Assembly (NCBI GenBank): GCA_009667805.1
Contig: CM019069.1
Span: 50,302,153-50,366,152, forward strand
Length of the DNA: 64,000 nt
Source: Leptobrachium leishanense
Taxonomy: Eukaryota > Chordata > Amphibia > Anura > Megophryidae
Reading direction: 5' to 3'
A program made the translations under genes and the position numbers. Under the pieces are notes generated by a model. That model did not search any database. It had not been told where the DNA came from and was given only the letters and a program-made list of their open reading frames with translations. Position 1 is the stretch's first letter. Each line of letters opens with the position of its first letter. Positions 48,414 through 60,528 of this stretch are shown in pieces.

Positions 48414-49532
48414 CCCTTTCGCTGCTGAGGCATTTCACGCCTCTGTGCTGAGCTCATTTTTACCTGTTTCGCTCATCATGTTTAAACGCGTTTTGAAGCC
48501 TTATTTTAGTATATGACCCAGAAATATTATATATTGCTCTTTCCGGCAGACTCGGCAGATTCATAATATGTCATTATTATATGTGCCCTGTCTCTATAAT
48601 ATAACAAAAGAATGCAATAAAATTAGAATTTTCAATAATTCACAACGTGTAAAGTGTTTTTTTTTCTTCACATTTTAACATGCGAGCAATTGCGGTTATA
48701 TTTTGTATGGGGAGCGCTTGTTAAAAAAAATTAGAAATGGGGTCTCGTTACATTTTTGTTTTGGGGGAAAATTACGTGATTTTTAACAAACGCAACTCAA
48801 ACAAAAATCGTTAGTGCAGCATCATTGTTCACATTATACTTGAAATGGGAACAATATTGCTGCATTAACAAAACAAAAACTTGATTTTTTTTTATAATTT
48901 TTAATTTATTTAAAAAAAAAAAAAAAATTTTTTTACATGGTCATGCTCTGGCCGATCCAACGATATCAAACATTAACCCCTAGCTGCCACGGATCGGGAG
49001 ATAGGGGGTTCATTGCAACCCCCTATCTATCTCCACCATTGCCGGCAGCTAGGGGTTAACTCCAGGACTGGCGTCATCGTGTTATGCACGATGACGCCAG
49101 TCATCGGGGGGTTCCCGGAGGCTTGGCCGACATCCAAGATATCGGCCAGTTCCAGGAGAGGATCACGATCCGGCGCCAATTCGTGATCCGGCTCCCCAGG
49201 GGTTAATGTCAGCCACCCTTTGGAAGGGCAGGCTGTGCCCTTCCAAACGGTGCCTGCCTTAACCCTGTGGCCCCCGGCGATCGGGAGGGAGAGACCTCCC
49301 CTCCTCACTTTCAGGTGCCTCCGCTGCACTCGTGGGGGGGGGGGGCCTGAATTAGATGTCATTGCGCCGCCGCAATGACATCTAAATGGTCCCGTCGGGG
49401 TCCCGGAGTGCCAGGCTGACATCCAAGATGGGGGGGAATCCCGGCCGATTGCTGCCTCCTGTGCTACGATGCGCTCAGCGCGTCCATAGCACAGGAGGTG
49501 CACTTGGTAGGACGCGCTGAGCGGCCAAGTGG
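48414..49532 (+). mobile_element. piggyBac-like repeat, copy 2
   Basis: Flanked by TTAA (48410-48413 and 49533-49536). It follows copy 1 throughout (TTCGCTCATCATGTTTAAACG, AACCCCTAGCTGCCACGG, GGCGTCATCGTG/CACGATGACGCC) but has a single copy of the 291-bp unit. Its right half also has hairpins, for example AGATGTCATTGCG/CGCAATGACATCT near 49353-49383. Non-coding. Confidence 0.85.
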
Positions 49533-49536
49533 TTAA

Positions 49537-51176
49537 GTGAGGGCGAGTGGAAATGCACACGCAGGTAGCACAATTATTTTGTGCTGCGTATTCCAGCGGT
49601 GCCACCGTGTAGCCCGCCCCCTTCCCGAGGCTGCACATTGGCAGGGATCAGCTGCATAACCTGACCCAGCTCGTCTCTGTCACTGGCGGGGGGTGGAGAG
49701 GAGCTTCCGTGCCTCCTCACTCTGCTCACAATGGGCTCTGATGACTGGGTATACATGTATCTGGGGTCTGATGACTGAATATCCCATGTATCTGGGGTCT
49801 GATGTCTGGGTATTTTTGAAACTTTATTCTAAATAAAACCTTTAACATATTTCATACGATAATTTAAGGGGGTGTGTTTAGGGACAGAGTTAAGGGCTAG
49901 GTTGGGGTTAGGTGGATCAACTGGTGGCGAGTAACTCTTATGGCCTTGTTAGTAGCTTGGGACTTGAAATTGAGCCCTGGATTACATAGTACACCATAAG
50001 GAACACCCAGAGCTTGTATCTTTTCGTACAAAATTTTGTCTAGTTTTTTGTGCATTATTTTTCCTTAATTGGGCAGCAGATTAAAATTTTGATACCAAGT
50101 AATTTTACCATAGTGGCGCCTCCATTGTGTATATATTTTTTGTCATTAACTGAATGCGTTTAATAAATTGTAAACCTTGCGCCGTGTCCACTTCATTTAT
50201 TCAATTTAAAAAAATAAGTATTTTTATTTACGCTTTTAATTATACGAACAGCATGGGCATGTCCAGACTCTGGCCTATGCAGTGATACCTCATATGACCC
50301 TGCACGCAAGGGGTCAGGAACCATGGCCCTCCAGATGGTTTGGAAGTACATCTCCCATAATTCTCAGCTATTCATTAGCTTCTTCGAGCCTCATAGGAAA
50401 AGTAGTTCCAAAAAAATCTGCAGGGCCAAGATTGCCGAAACCTGCTTTAAGAAATATGTACCTGAAATACGGTGGACCTATAGACCACCTGCATCTCCTG
50501 TATAGGGAATTCCCTGCCAGATGAGAGGGAAGCCCAATTTCTGCGGTCATCACGCTCATGCAAATACCGTCAGTGTGCAGGAGACATCCTACTGCAAGCG
50601 TTACAAGCCAAAAAGGGTAACAAAAGGGAATTTTGTTTCTCTGAAGGAAGAAAACTAATATTGTATTTAAAAAGGTTTGCAAATCGGGCTTTTATGCCAA
50701 TTACAACTTTGCATTGAAACAATGAAAAATGTCTATGTGGTCTCTGGTAGCGAAAGGATTAAATGCGACTTCCATAAACCCTTTTAATATGAATTTAAAA
50801 GGGACACTCTACACAGTGTGACCACTTAATCTTCTCCTTGCACCCCCCCCCCTCCAATGAGTGGGGTTCAGATGGCTAATTCAGCCATCCAAATACAAGG
50901 GTTTAGTCCTACCCTGAACGTCAGACCTTCTGGGCTTTTAGTACTTTCTATATCGAACCCATCTAATGGAATCAAAGCCTCCCTGCATTGAGAGCCACTG
51001 GATTGGTGGGAGCATCCAGCCCCCTTCGGTCACATGACATACTGAACTGGAAGAATATCATATCTTGCAGAGATCAGCGCAGGGTTCAGGAGAGTGTCAA
51101 AGAAAACCAAAGGGTTAAAAGAGAAGGAAGTGAGGGGAGGGGGTGGGGTCAGGAGGTATTGCCATTTAAACCCTAT
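49537..51176. other. Intron, no gene
   Basis: No exon recognised. 50795-51140 (GGGACACTCTACAC, TCAGCGCAGGGTTCAGG, GGGTTAAAAG) resembles the repeat at 60.0-60.4 and 61.6-61.9 kb and is probably another copy. A C run is at 50845-50853. Confidence 0.4.
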
Positions 51177-51828
51177 GGGCCCAATTACATCCTTAAAGCA
51201 AAAACGCACGCTAAACACGTGTTTTTTTGCGCGAAACGTTAACGAACGAAAACCACCGCTGGAATTACATTCCTCGTGCATTTTTTTCATCCATCGGGAA
51301 ATTGCGCTTGTAAAACCGACGCACAAAAATGCGCGCAAAGTACCGATGCGCGCAGAAATCAGTGAGCGCAATGTAATTCTTAACGCGAGTCCGTCATTTT
51401 GTGCGGACTGCGCACAACAGCCAGCCACTACCTTGTCTTCCATCAGAACGTATGTCATTTTTGACAGATCTAGTAAAAATAACGTGCGCATCGACGTTCT
51501 CCGTTGTGAATCCGCAGTTTCGTACGATCAGGTTGTTACAATTTGCCATTACCACCAGCTTTTCAAAGACGTTAAAATTATACGTGCAAATGTTGTCCGT
51601 TAAATATTGCGCTAAGATTGCAATAGCATGCGCGCACCAGCGCACAAACGCATTTGCGCTCACAATGTTAAGTATAGGATGCGCGCACTAAATTGCGCTC
51701 GCAAAGGGTCACTCGTGTTAGATGTTAATGCGCATTTTGTGCGCGAACGTCGTAATACGACGTTCAGCACAAAGGGTTTTGCCCCTCGCGTTAATGCGTT
51801 TTTGTGCGCGAGCAATGTAATAGGGCCC
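51177..51828. mobile_element. CpG-rich MITE, copy 1
   Basis: Ends GGGCCCAATTACATCCTTAA and, inverted, GGGCCCTATTACATTGCTCG. The interior is full of GCGC, ACGT and TTGCGCGAA words. It shares GCGCTCACAATGTTAAGTAT, ATACGACGTTC(A/T)GC and TTTTGCCCCTCGCGTTAATG with 58900-59614. No transposase. The target duplication is not certain. Confidence 0.78.
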
Positions 51829-51829
51829 C

Positions 51830-53024
51830 ATGTTTCCTATGGAAAAAAAAAAAAAGCAGTGTAGAATCGATTCCAAAGACATCTTCCTCTTGGCTACCAA
51901 AACCATGAGCAGCAACACGAAGTCAAAGTGAATAGAGACATTAAAAACTTCAGCAGTTTGAATCTGATAGCTAGGAAATAATGGAGACAACAAAACATTA
52001 TTGAAGACATTTTGTAATGGAAATCCTTAAACTCCTCGAGGGGTTAAATGCAATAAATTCGCACATCCTCCCTATGGGCATCCCATTGCAAGTGGCTGAC
52101 TTTAGTAACAGGGATTAAAAAAAAAAGTCACCAGGTTTAAAAACTAAATCGCCACTGTGTGATAATATAATAAAATAAATCCCCAGAGTTTATTCAAACC
52201 GTGCTACCATCGTTTGTTTAGAAGTGGACAAGCGATATCTGTGTTGTTTAGGGTCAAAAAAGTGTAAATTCGGCTAGAGATATAAGTAGGGCTAGCAAAA
52301 ATAGCTGCTGTTCATTCAAATCAATACTATTACCATTGTTTGAAGCAGGAACGCAGCCTGATTGAATAAACCCTGATTTACACTAAAAATACCAACAATG
52401 CTGCCATTTAAAGCTATTCTTGAATATTTTACGTAGTCGATGTAAAATAGTCTGATTTTTAACCTAGCAACGTTTTATAGATGTTGTTCGTAAAGTTGGC
52501 CACATGGTGGCGACTTTGAGATGGTAAACCCTCTGTATGGGGGAAGGCATGCCGTTGCGTGGGCCATCGCTGAAGGTGTTAACATATGCTGTACAAAAAT
52601 CACAGCTCTGTTAGTGTCAAATTCCAACATATGCAAAGCATATAAATACCCTGCCGAATTTATCGAAACCGCTGCAAATCTCAAGACTGGTGCAAGACCT
52701 GGTGGATGCGGTCACAGCTTTTCAAATGGCGAGTGTTCAAATGCAAAGCCAGACTTCTGTTTAAAGCACACATTTTACATTATCTGCAATGTTGGTGCTC
52801 CATGTGTGTGTGTGTGTGGGGGGGGGGGGGTCTTGCCTGCAGCTAGCTTCTTCTGCTAATGCCTTGCAGGAAAAACACCTTGTGGATTTGGGGTTTTCAT
52901 GAGCTGTAAGCCAGAATCATCACAATTATGACAAATCACGGCTTGAACTATCTTGCTTTACATGTATTGAGTCTCTCATATATTAGTTTTGCCCTTTAAG
53001 TTGCATTACTGAAATAAATACTCC
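51830..53024. other. Intron, no gene
   Basis: Contains a short (TG)n run next to a G run at 52804-52830. 52521-52859 is open on the plus strand, but it lacks splice signals and similarity to anything I know. No gene called. Confidence 0.4.
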
Positions 53025-53895
53025 TGACTTCTCTATCACGGTGGAGGGGATCACCATCTCCCCATCAAACCAAGTTCGCTGTCTTGGAGTTACACTGGAC
53101 TCTGCTCTTTCCTTCATCCCCCACATCAAGTCTCTTTCCTCCTCCTGCCGATACCAACTGCGTAATATTTCCAGAATTCGGCCATTTCTTACCGCGGTCA
53201 CCACAAAACAACTCATACACGCCCTGGTAATCTCCCGACTCGATTATTGCAATAATCTCTTATCTGGCCTCCCTCTGTCCCACCTCTCCCCCCTACAATC
53301 CATCCTGAACGCCTCCGCCAGGCTAATTCACCTCACCCGCCGCTCTGTCTCTGCCGCTCCCCTCTGCGAGTCCCTTCACTGGGTCCCCATCCACTGCAGA
53401 ATTAAGTTCAAAATCCTTATCCTTACCTACAAAACCCTCACTAACTCAGCGCCCCACTACCTGTCCTCACTAATCACCAAATACACCCCAGCCCGCTCCC
53501 TAAGGTCAAACAGTGACCTGCGCCTAGCTTCTCCCCGCATCACCTCTTCCCATGATAGACTGCAGGATTTCTCACGCGCAGCCCCCACTCTCTGGAACGC
53601 TCTCCCTCGTACTGTCAGACTTTCCCCTAACTTCTCTTCCTTCAAACGCTCCCTTAAAACATTCCTATTTAGGGAAGCCTACCACCCAACTCACTGACGC
53701 AACCATCAATCACTCTCACCTTACAGTCCTCTCCTCCTGTTTCCAACCCCAACCCTCCTAGATTGTGAGTTCCTACGGGAATAGGGCCCTCATCTCCTCC
53801 TGTACTGTTTGTCAAATGTTGTTCAATGTATTGTAACCCTGTCTGTACTGTGCTTATTGTACAGCGCTGCGGAATATGCTGGCGCTTTATAAATA

Positions 53896-53926
<31 letters not shown>

Positions 53927-53930
53927 GAAC
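53025..53930 (+). mobile_element. L2-type LINE, 5'-truncated copy
   Basis: Begins at CCTGACTTCTCTATCACGG, inside the reverse-transcriptase gene, and runs to the natural 3' end: GCGCTGCGGAATATGCTGG, CGCTTTATAAATAAA and then (TAA)n to 53930. Over the shared 400 bp it differs from the LINE at 22126-22526 at only a handful of bases, so both copied recently from related sources. 5' truncation with a complete tail is the usual LINE outcome. Confidence 0.93.
53041..53697 (+). pseudogene. LINE reverse-transcriptase C-terminal part
   Basis: An open frame of 218 codons with no start of its own and without the polymerase active site. It has the thumb/C-terminal features of L2-type proteins: [89 protein letters not shown] and FKRSLKTFLFREAY. 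It is a dead 5'-truncated insert although the frame is undamaged. Confidence 0.9.
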
Positions 53931-54330
53931 TTTTGCACGATATTCTAATTTTTCGAGTTTCACCTGTATGTATGGTTAATGTAGAAAAACAATGATACTG
54001 TAAATTTCACCTGTACTTGCAGTACCATAATACAGAAAGAAAGTTGACTACAAAAAATAAAGCCTGGGGTTGAGTTTCTATAGTACCCAAAAAAAACAAC
54101 TCAAAAGAGTAAAAAATAATATACTCAGCTGCTGCTAGGAAAGGCAAGTCCCTCTTGAGCATCAAACCAGGAGGGTAGTGATTCTTGAAAGAGTAATGAA
54201 TCAAATACCTCCAGCGCTGCTACAATGGTGCACTTGTGCTACCACATTTATTGGTAAAAAAGAAAAAGAATAAAACACAAAACAAACGTTTTGGGGACAC
54301 AGCCTCTTCCTCAGTGTAGGGCCTTGGAAC
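53931..54330. other. Intron with a repeat edge
   Basis: No gene. 54240-54318 contains, on the minus strand, CACTGAGGAAGAGGCTGTGTC...AAAACGTTT, another instance of the GA(T/G)GAAG...AAACG hairpin motif. Confidence 0.4.
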
Positions 54331-54339
54331 CCAGGCAGC

Positions 54340-54842
54340 TAGGGGTTCTCCAGCTAACTGAGGTCATCGCGCCATGTGCGATGATGTCCGGAAGCGAGGG
54401 GGGACCGAAGGTGGAGCCACCATCCAAGATGGTGGCCCCCGCTGGAGCTAGGCCGTGATGCAGCGCCGGATGGCGCCGCATCGCGGCCCGGTGCCTGAGG
54501 GGTTAAAGCCAGGCACCGCTTAAAAGGAGAGAGACTCTCCCCTTTCAAGCGGTGCCTGGATTTTAGCAGTGGTACCACCCGATCGAGAGGGAGAGGCGAT
54601 CTCCTGGCATTGCCGGGGGGGGGGGGTCACCTGAAAATGATGTCATCGCACCAGGTCATTGACGTCGGGAAGAGTCTAAATTCGGCGTCTGACTTCCCTC
54701 AAGTCACAACGCCGCGGGACCCCGGAGAGAGAGGCGAGTAGCTCTCCCAGGGCTCCTGCTTGCGGGTGACATGTGGGGAAACTCCTCCGCACATAGCGGG
54801 AGTCAATGAGGACGTTCCCCACATCCTCCGCAGGGAAAGGGT
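54340..54842 (+). mobile_element. piggyBac-like repeat, copy 3, left end missing
   Basis: The right end CGCAGGGAAAGGG is followed by TTAA (54843-54846). Its order of hairpins follows copies 1 and 2 (GTCATCGC.../GCGATGA, then ATCCAAGAT-centred, then CCAGGCACCGCTT/AAGCGGTGCCTGG), but much of the stem sequence differs. The AT-rich left half is absent. Confidence 0.65.
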
Positions 54843-55108
54843 TAAGTTACGCCACATGAGAAGTGGAAATTGCGGCTGACCTACTCTTAAAAACGAACAC
54901 TATGTGCACCCTGACCACTTTAGATTATTAAAGAGGTCAGGCTGTGTACAACGACCGTACCGCCCCCTGTCCTGTTAGGCATTTTAACCTAAGAGAACCA
55001 TTAAAAAAAATAATTGTGCAGATTTTGTCTGCAGCATCTGCACAATTATTAATCAGGAAAAAAGGGAGGGGGTGCTAAAAACTTTTAGGGTAGCGTGTTC
55101 CTTTAAAT

Positions 55109-55291
55109 CAGTGGTTCCCAACCCTGGTCCTCAGGTCCCACTAACAGGCCAGGTTTTAAGGATCACCTTGGGGAAATGCAGACTGAATCCTGCAATCACT
55201 GAGCAGCAAATCCTATCACCTGTGCTGTGCCTCACATATCTGCAAACCTGACCTGTTAGGGGGACCTGAGAACCAGGGTTGTGAAACAAAG
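55109..55291. mobile_element. 183-bp hAT-type MITE, second copy
   Basis: CAGTGGTTCCCAACCCTGG at the left; the right end is worn (CCAGGGTTGTGAAACAAAG). Perfect 8-bp duplication CTTTAAAT at 55101-55108 and 55292-55299. It matches 30246-30429 along its length. It lies about 80 bp downstream of exon D's donor. Confidence 0.92.
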
Positions 55292-55372
55292 CTTTAAATT
55301 AAAAAAAAGATTTAACTGTTAAAATAGAACACATAATATTATACAACAGCTCTTCAATAGAAGGATATTTAC

Positions 55373-55459
55373 CAGTTTTGCTTCTGACTGGACAGGCGGT
55401 GGGGAAGAAGGCCCTGGGATTCCTGGTATAGTAGGCACCACGGTGACTGGTCGGACGAG
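55373..55459 (-). CDS. ATF2: ATF2 exon D: proline-rich segment
   Basis: 87 bp, 29 codons, phase 0 at both ends. Encodes LVRPVTVVPTIPGIPGPSSP then PPVQSEAKL, the match of the ATF2 LVRPVTMVP...GPSSPQPVQSEAKM stretch in the middle, proline-rich part of the protein. The acceptor is TTTCCAG at 55460-55466 after a T-rich tract and the donor GTAAAT at 55372-55367. It is 0.8 kb from exon C, while the intron to exon E is 16.1 kb and carries most of the repeats of the right half. Confidence 0.95.
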
Positions 55460-56273
55460 CTGGAAATTTTAAGAAAAAAACCATTCAAAAAAACAACGAA
55501 TAAGTTGCTGGGGCACAAAATGCATCAAGTAGACGTCTGCTAAATTCTGTTGAAATGGAATTACTGGTGAGGTTTGCATTGTGTAAGGTATGTATTTTTT
55601 ACTACATTCAATAAAGATCACTTAGTCTGCTACTGTATTTTTAAAACATTTATCATATTGCAAGAATTGAGCTCAGATTAGCAACTGGATATCCCAATGT
55701 TTTGGAAAAGCTGGTAATCAGCTTCTCTCTTTTTTTTTTTTTACAAAACTTTTAATTCTTTTGGATTTTTGAAATTTACCCACATCATATTAGTATGTAA
55801 AAAAACTAATCTTGCTTAGATCCATTCATATTTAAAAAGAAGAATATATTTAAAAGTCATACAAATTAAAATCAGTAACATGATATTTTTTATTCAAAAA
55901 ACTTGCAAAAACCAACGACAGATAGCATTTTATTACCAATAAGAAGGCGCCACTACAGAATTTCTGCACAAGAGTTGAAACGAAATTTAATTTAGATATT
56001 AGAAATTAGTAATGTGCTTCTTTAACATTAACCTGATATATATTGTTCAGAAATAAAAAATTCCACTGATTTTTTTTTTTAAACAAAAGGTATTACTTAG
56101 AAAGCCAATATTCACTTTTTCCATGATTGTGTGGGGAAATATTTTGAGATTGATGACAAAAGGTTGGTTCTAGGATGAACACGGGAAGATCGATCAGTTT
56201 AGACGGCAAAAGGTCAATCTACACAATAACAATACTAGGAAAATGGATAAACTTCACACACATGCAAACTTAC

Positions 56274-56388
56274 TGGGACTGAAGCAGGTATATGTACATT
56301 GGAATTTGTGATTGAGGCAGGAATAGCAACAGGCATGGTTTGTCCATTAGGTAGATGTAACAATAGAGGAAAAGGAGCTGGAACTGGT
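56274..56388 (-). CDS. ATF2: ATF2 exon C: conserved 'LLLHLPNGQTMPVAIPAS' segment
   Basis: 115 bp. The first base completes an Ile codon split with exon B (AT|A); then 38 codons encode PVPAPFPLLLHLPNGQTMPV and AIPASITNSNVHIPASVP. This is a strongly conserved stretch shared by ATF2 and ATF7. The acceptor is CCTCAG at 56389-56394 and the donor a consensus GTAAGT at 56273-56268. Because exons B and C share a split codon, they must be included or left out together to keep the frame (173 + 115 = 288 bp). Confidence 0.96.
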
Positions 56389-56704
56389 CTGAGGATAGAA
56401 AAATAAAAAAAAAAAAAGCAGGGATGCTAACCTTAAAACCAAACCACAGACTTAGCACGTCCAAATATTGGATAAAAGGGAGATGTACAAGCTTTGTTTT
56501 AAAGCATAGGTTTCTTACATAGCACTGTGGTGAATTTAGCACGACACTACATATTTTTCAACAAGCACACGCACAAACCATCACGGTTTGACTGCAAACA
56601 CTTTGCCAATGTAGAATATAACCTGTTTAAGGCCAAAATAGCTTGCGATAGTTATCTATTTGCAATTAAAACAGTAGACCATTAGACGCGAGTACAAATC
56701 TATA

Positions 56705-57075
56705 TATAGTGTTGTGATGGAGGACAAAAAGTGAGATAAAGAGCCTCCACAAAATAATTAGTTGTGTTTATTATTGCAGAAGCCACCTGCACGTCACAGC
56801 AATTCAAAGAATTGCATCCCAGAGCTCCTGTGCCACATCCCCCATATGCAGCAAGGAATTCTGGGTAGAATATGCAACTGACACAGTGTGGCATAGCATT
56901 GATTTTAGTGTTCTGTGTAATAACAGACCCAGGATGCATAAACGTGAGACAGATGTCATTTGCATATCCTACCCAGAATTCCTTGCTGCATATGGGGAAT
57001 GTGGCACTGGGATGCAATTCATCGAATTGCTGTGATGTGTTTATTATTGCAGAAGCCACTTGCACAACTAATATA
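56705..57075. repeat. Foldback repeat of the GGAGGACAAAAAGTGAG family
   Basis: 56786-56875 (CAGCAATTC, TTGCATCCCAGAGC, CATATGCAGCAAGGAATTCT) is inverted at 56960-57035. TGTTTATTATTGCAGAAGCC also appears in direct orientation at both sides (56765 and 57038). Relatives are at 1.95-2.3 kb and 26.86 kb. A (TA)/(CA) run follows. Non-coding. Confidence 0.82.
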
Positions 57076-57389
57076 TACATATATATATACACATACATAT
57101 ATATTATTTAAGAATATACACAGACACGAACTTTAGATTGTAAGCTCATCGAAGTAGGGCGCGCTATACCTCTTGTATAAATGATGAGGTTATTATATAT
57201 AATACGTACATTTTAAAAACTAGGATAGAAAATATATTGTTCCTCATCTTAAAAATAGAGTATTGTGATCTGTCTGAACACACTATCAGGCAAAAACAAA
57301 AGGATCACGTAAAACACCAGCATTTTATCGTATGTTTACAAACATACAGCTATAGGTTGCCACACATTGAATAACTCCTTCCGTGTATG

Positions 57390-57954
57390 CGTGTGTCAAA
57401 GAGCACCGAATGGCGAATTTCCCTGCAGTTCAGCTATTCAGAAATTCGCCAAATACTGGTGAAATGACAGTGAAACACGATACAGTTCACCATAATTCGG
57501 CAGCAGTGAAATTGCCCCATAGAGAAGTAATGGGTAACCTATTCAGAAAACGCAGAACTGTACCGAAATGCCCAGATTTTCGGTGTTTCATTTCAACAGG
57601 TTTAAAACAGGCGAATCCCATAGGATTCAATGCTAAAAAATATTAGCGATTTTTATTCATCGGTTTATTGTTTTAATTTTCAGCAAAAAGCCTTTTTAAT
57701 ATTTGGGCGAAATTTTTGATTCCCATTTTTTATTTTATAAAAAGCAGTTTGTTTTTTCTCCATTATGTAACAGACCATTTTATTAATGTTTTACAGGACT
57801 TTAATTATTTCCACACATTTTTATTGCTTTAAACGCCTTTTAAAAATATTAGGGTTTTTTTTTCCTTCTTTTTCTCTGCAGTTCAGCTGCGTTTGGCAGT
57901 CTTCGGCGACCCGGTGATGAATACTGAATTCACCGAAGCTCTTTGAATAACCCC
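57390..57954. mobile_element. MITE of the 'TTTGAATAACCCC' family, copy 3
   Basis: Left end TCAAAGAGCACCGAATGG and right end CACCGAAGCTCTTTGAATAACCCC form inverted repeats, the left outermost bases being worn. AATTCGCCAAATACTGG and GCGACCCGGTGATGAATACTG recur in the copy at 63 kb. Non-coding. Confidence 0.7.
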
Positions 57955-58899
57955 TTTAGCCACACATCTCCACATCCACAAAACATACATACTTGGCTAT
58001 ACACTTCCCCAGCTGCACACACAGACAGGGTTTAAAAAGTGTCCCTTTAGTATCATTTATTTAAATCAGTGGAAGCCGCCTCCCTATACTTGTGTACCGA
58101 GATCCGGAGCATTGTATATAAATTCCCTCTCTTCTCCTGCTCTTCGTGGGAAGCAGTCAGCCTATAAGCTTTGTAGCCACAAGGTTTTATGCACTGCCCG
58201 TGTTTCTGCAAAATCGCTAGCCTCACAGGGCTGGCTGGCCCACCAGTACCAGCTGGACATCTTGTTCCACGCAGCAGACTACCAAAGTCCACAGGTCCAT
58301 TAGCTACACAGAAGAGTGGACGATTGGCTGCATAGCAGAGGCTAAAAGATTTTCCCATTGCGGCATTTGACCAGCCATCAAGCACGTCAGCCCACTAGGC
58401 AAATGCCCGCTGCACATAATGAGCAGTACAGGCCTACATAGAGATTATGGGGGTTTTTTTTTTAGTGCTGGTTTAACTGCAAAGACGTTTCTATTGCAAA
58501 TTAACAAACCTGCAAGCGACCAAAGATTGGGCAAAAAAAAAAAAAAAATTCAAATTTTTTGAAAACATGAATTTTTTTTAAAGTATCACCTTTAGCATTT
58601 TGCACCATAAGATCAATCCTATTAGAAGCAAAGACTGTACACAGGTCTGTGTAAAATGGTATAATAATAATGTAATGTTTAAAAGGGAAAATATCCTTTG
58701 GAAACATCTTTAACATTTGTTAGAATAAATAAAAATCTGATGTAGAATTTTTGTTCGAAAGCAATGCAAAAAGTGGTGACAAGCACGGTTTCCCCTAAAT
58801 ACTGACAATCTGTGTGCTGCTATGCATTACCGTCTCCCTCAGGTCTTTCAAAAAATGCTGTTGTCTAGATTGCAAGTTCTCCTGGGCAAAGATCTCTGT
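57955..58899. other. Intron, no gene
   Basis: No exon with splice signals. Two T/A runs at 58450-58460 and 58535-58580. Nothing else recognised. Confidence 0.4.
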
Positions 58900-59614
58900 G
58901 GGCCCCATTACATTCTTCACGCAAAAACCACGTGCAACGCGTGAATTTTTGCGCGAAGCGTTAAACGATAACGCGCGTTAAACAATGCTGTCATTACAAT
59001 TCTCACGCATTTTTTCATCCGTCAAAAAATAACGCGCATAAAACGGCTGCACACAAACACGCGCGCAAAAAAGTTGCGCGTAGAAATCAGTGTGCGAACC
59101 GTTTTTTCCACGTGATTCAGCCAATCAAAATTAAGAACCACAATTGTCTCACGTTAAGTTTTGTTCACCTGTCAAAGTCAATCTGCGCATATATGCTGCA
59201 TCAATAAAAAAAAAAAAAAACCACGCACAACTTATCAAATTTATTATGCGTAGAATGTGTAACTATACTTTGCTGTGTATTTTTTTTGGGCTGGTGTATT
59301 TGGTTTCGGCCAGGTTGATAGGAGTTGCTAAAATTATGCGCGCAAAGGCTGTGCGTTACAAACTGCGCGTTACAAACTGCGCATAGATTGTAATACCATC
59401 CGCATACCAGCGCACAAACGCATTTGCGCTCACAATGTTAAGTATAGGACACGCGAAGTACAGTAAGCTCGCACAGCGTTCGTGCATATTCACCCGCGGT
59501 AGACGTACTTGCGCTGATATTGTAATACGACGTTCTGCGCAAAGGGTTTTGCCCCTCGCGTTAATGCGTTTTTGCGCACATGCTGACGTTTGCGCGAAGA
59601 TTGTAATAGGGACC
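58900..59614. mobile_element. CpG-rich MITE, copy 2
   Basis: Ends GGGCCCCATTACATTCTTC and, inverted, GGTCCCTATTACAATCTTCG. It shares long words with 51177-51828. TGT flanks both sides (58897-58899 and 59615-59617), possibly a 3-bp target duplication. No protein. Confidence 0.78.
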
Positions 59615-60528
59615 TGTAACTTTTGTCTTGGTTTTTTAAATTTACCACTTTATTAGTTCCTGCTACTTTAAAAGGCTGTTGATACTGCAGGCATTCTATA
59701 ACCGATGATGACAATGATGAGTTTAGCACAAAACATCATGGCATCATGAAGGGGAGCCAAAATATATGGAATTGAAATTTATTTATAACTTATGAATGCA
59801 AACACATTGTGATTTTCTGTATTTTTACTCAATGGCATGACAATATCAGAGACAAATGTTCCAATATGTAGCTATTCCTGTGCGACAGCGCAGACGTCAA
59901 TATCAGTTACAGACATGACTCACAGCCGTGCAAGCTCAGAACCATATGGTCTTTAGAAAAACAACAAACTGGTAGATTATGTTAAGGCTCTCTTTATAAA
60001 AAGAGACACATGCAGCACCGGGACGATTCAAAGCAATTTGAATGGTCACAGTGACCTGAATGTGCTCCCCTTTCCACCCTCTGCAGAAAATCCCAAAGGG
60101 CTGTCTCTGTCCTCCCAGTGTGTTGGACAAGCCCCGCCCAGAAAATTCAGATCGACGAGCACTGATCAGGCTTCCTGGAATAAGGTTGAGAATGAGCAGC
60201 AGGTCATTCCTGCCTCTAGCCAAAGGCTCTTAATGTGCAGGCATTAATTGCTCGTTCTAGTGTCCGGAATCACCCCCCCCCCCTCCCATGACGTGATATC
60301 TGCAGCTGGAACGGAAGCCACTACTTGTCACAGCCGGACAAGCGCCAAGGGAGCCCGGCACTGGATTTAAGCTATTACATGGATTAAAGTTCAGAGCCTC
60401 CGTCTGAACCCTCTCCACTCACATTTTAACAAATACACTATTTCTTTAAAGCACTTTTTATTCTCACATCCAAAAATGAGAAATTAAATGTCTATATTGA
60501 ATGTGAAAGATGAATTAAGTTCACCTAC
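59615..60528. other. Intron; probable dispersed repeat at 60000-60430
   Basis: 60000-60430 shares words with 61560-61930 and 50.8-51.1 kb (GCACTGGATTTAAG/GCACTGGATTCAAG, AGAGCC, CCGGCATCCCC-like parts). A C run lies at 60273-60282. No exon in this stretch. Confidence 0.4.

Noticed and set aside
52521..52859. Possible small gene of 112 codons
   Set aside because: No similarity and no conserved feature; it runs into a (TG)n and G run near its end.
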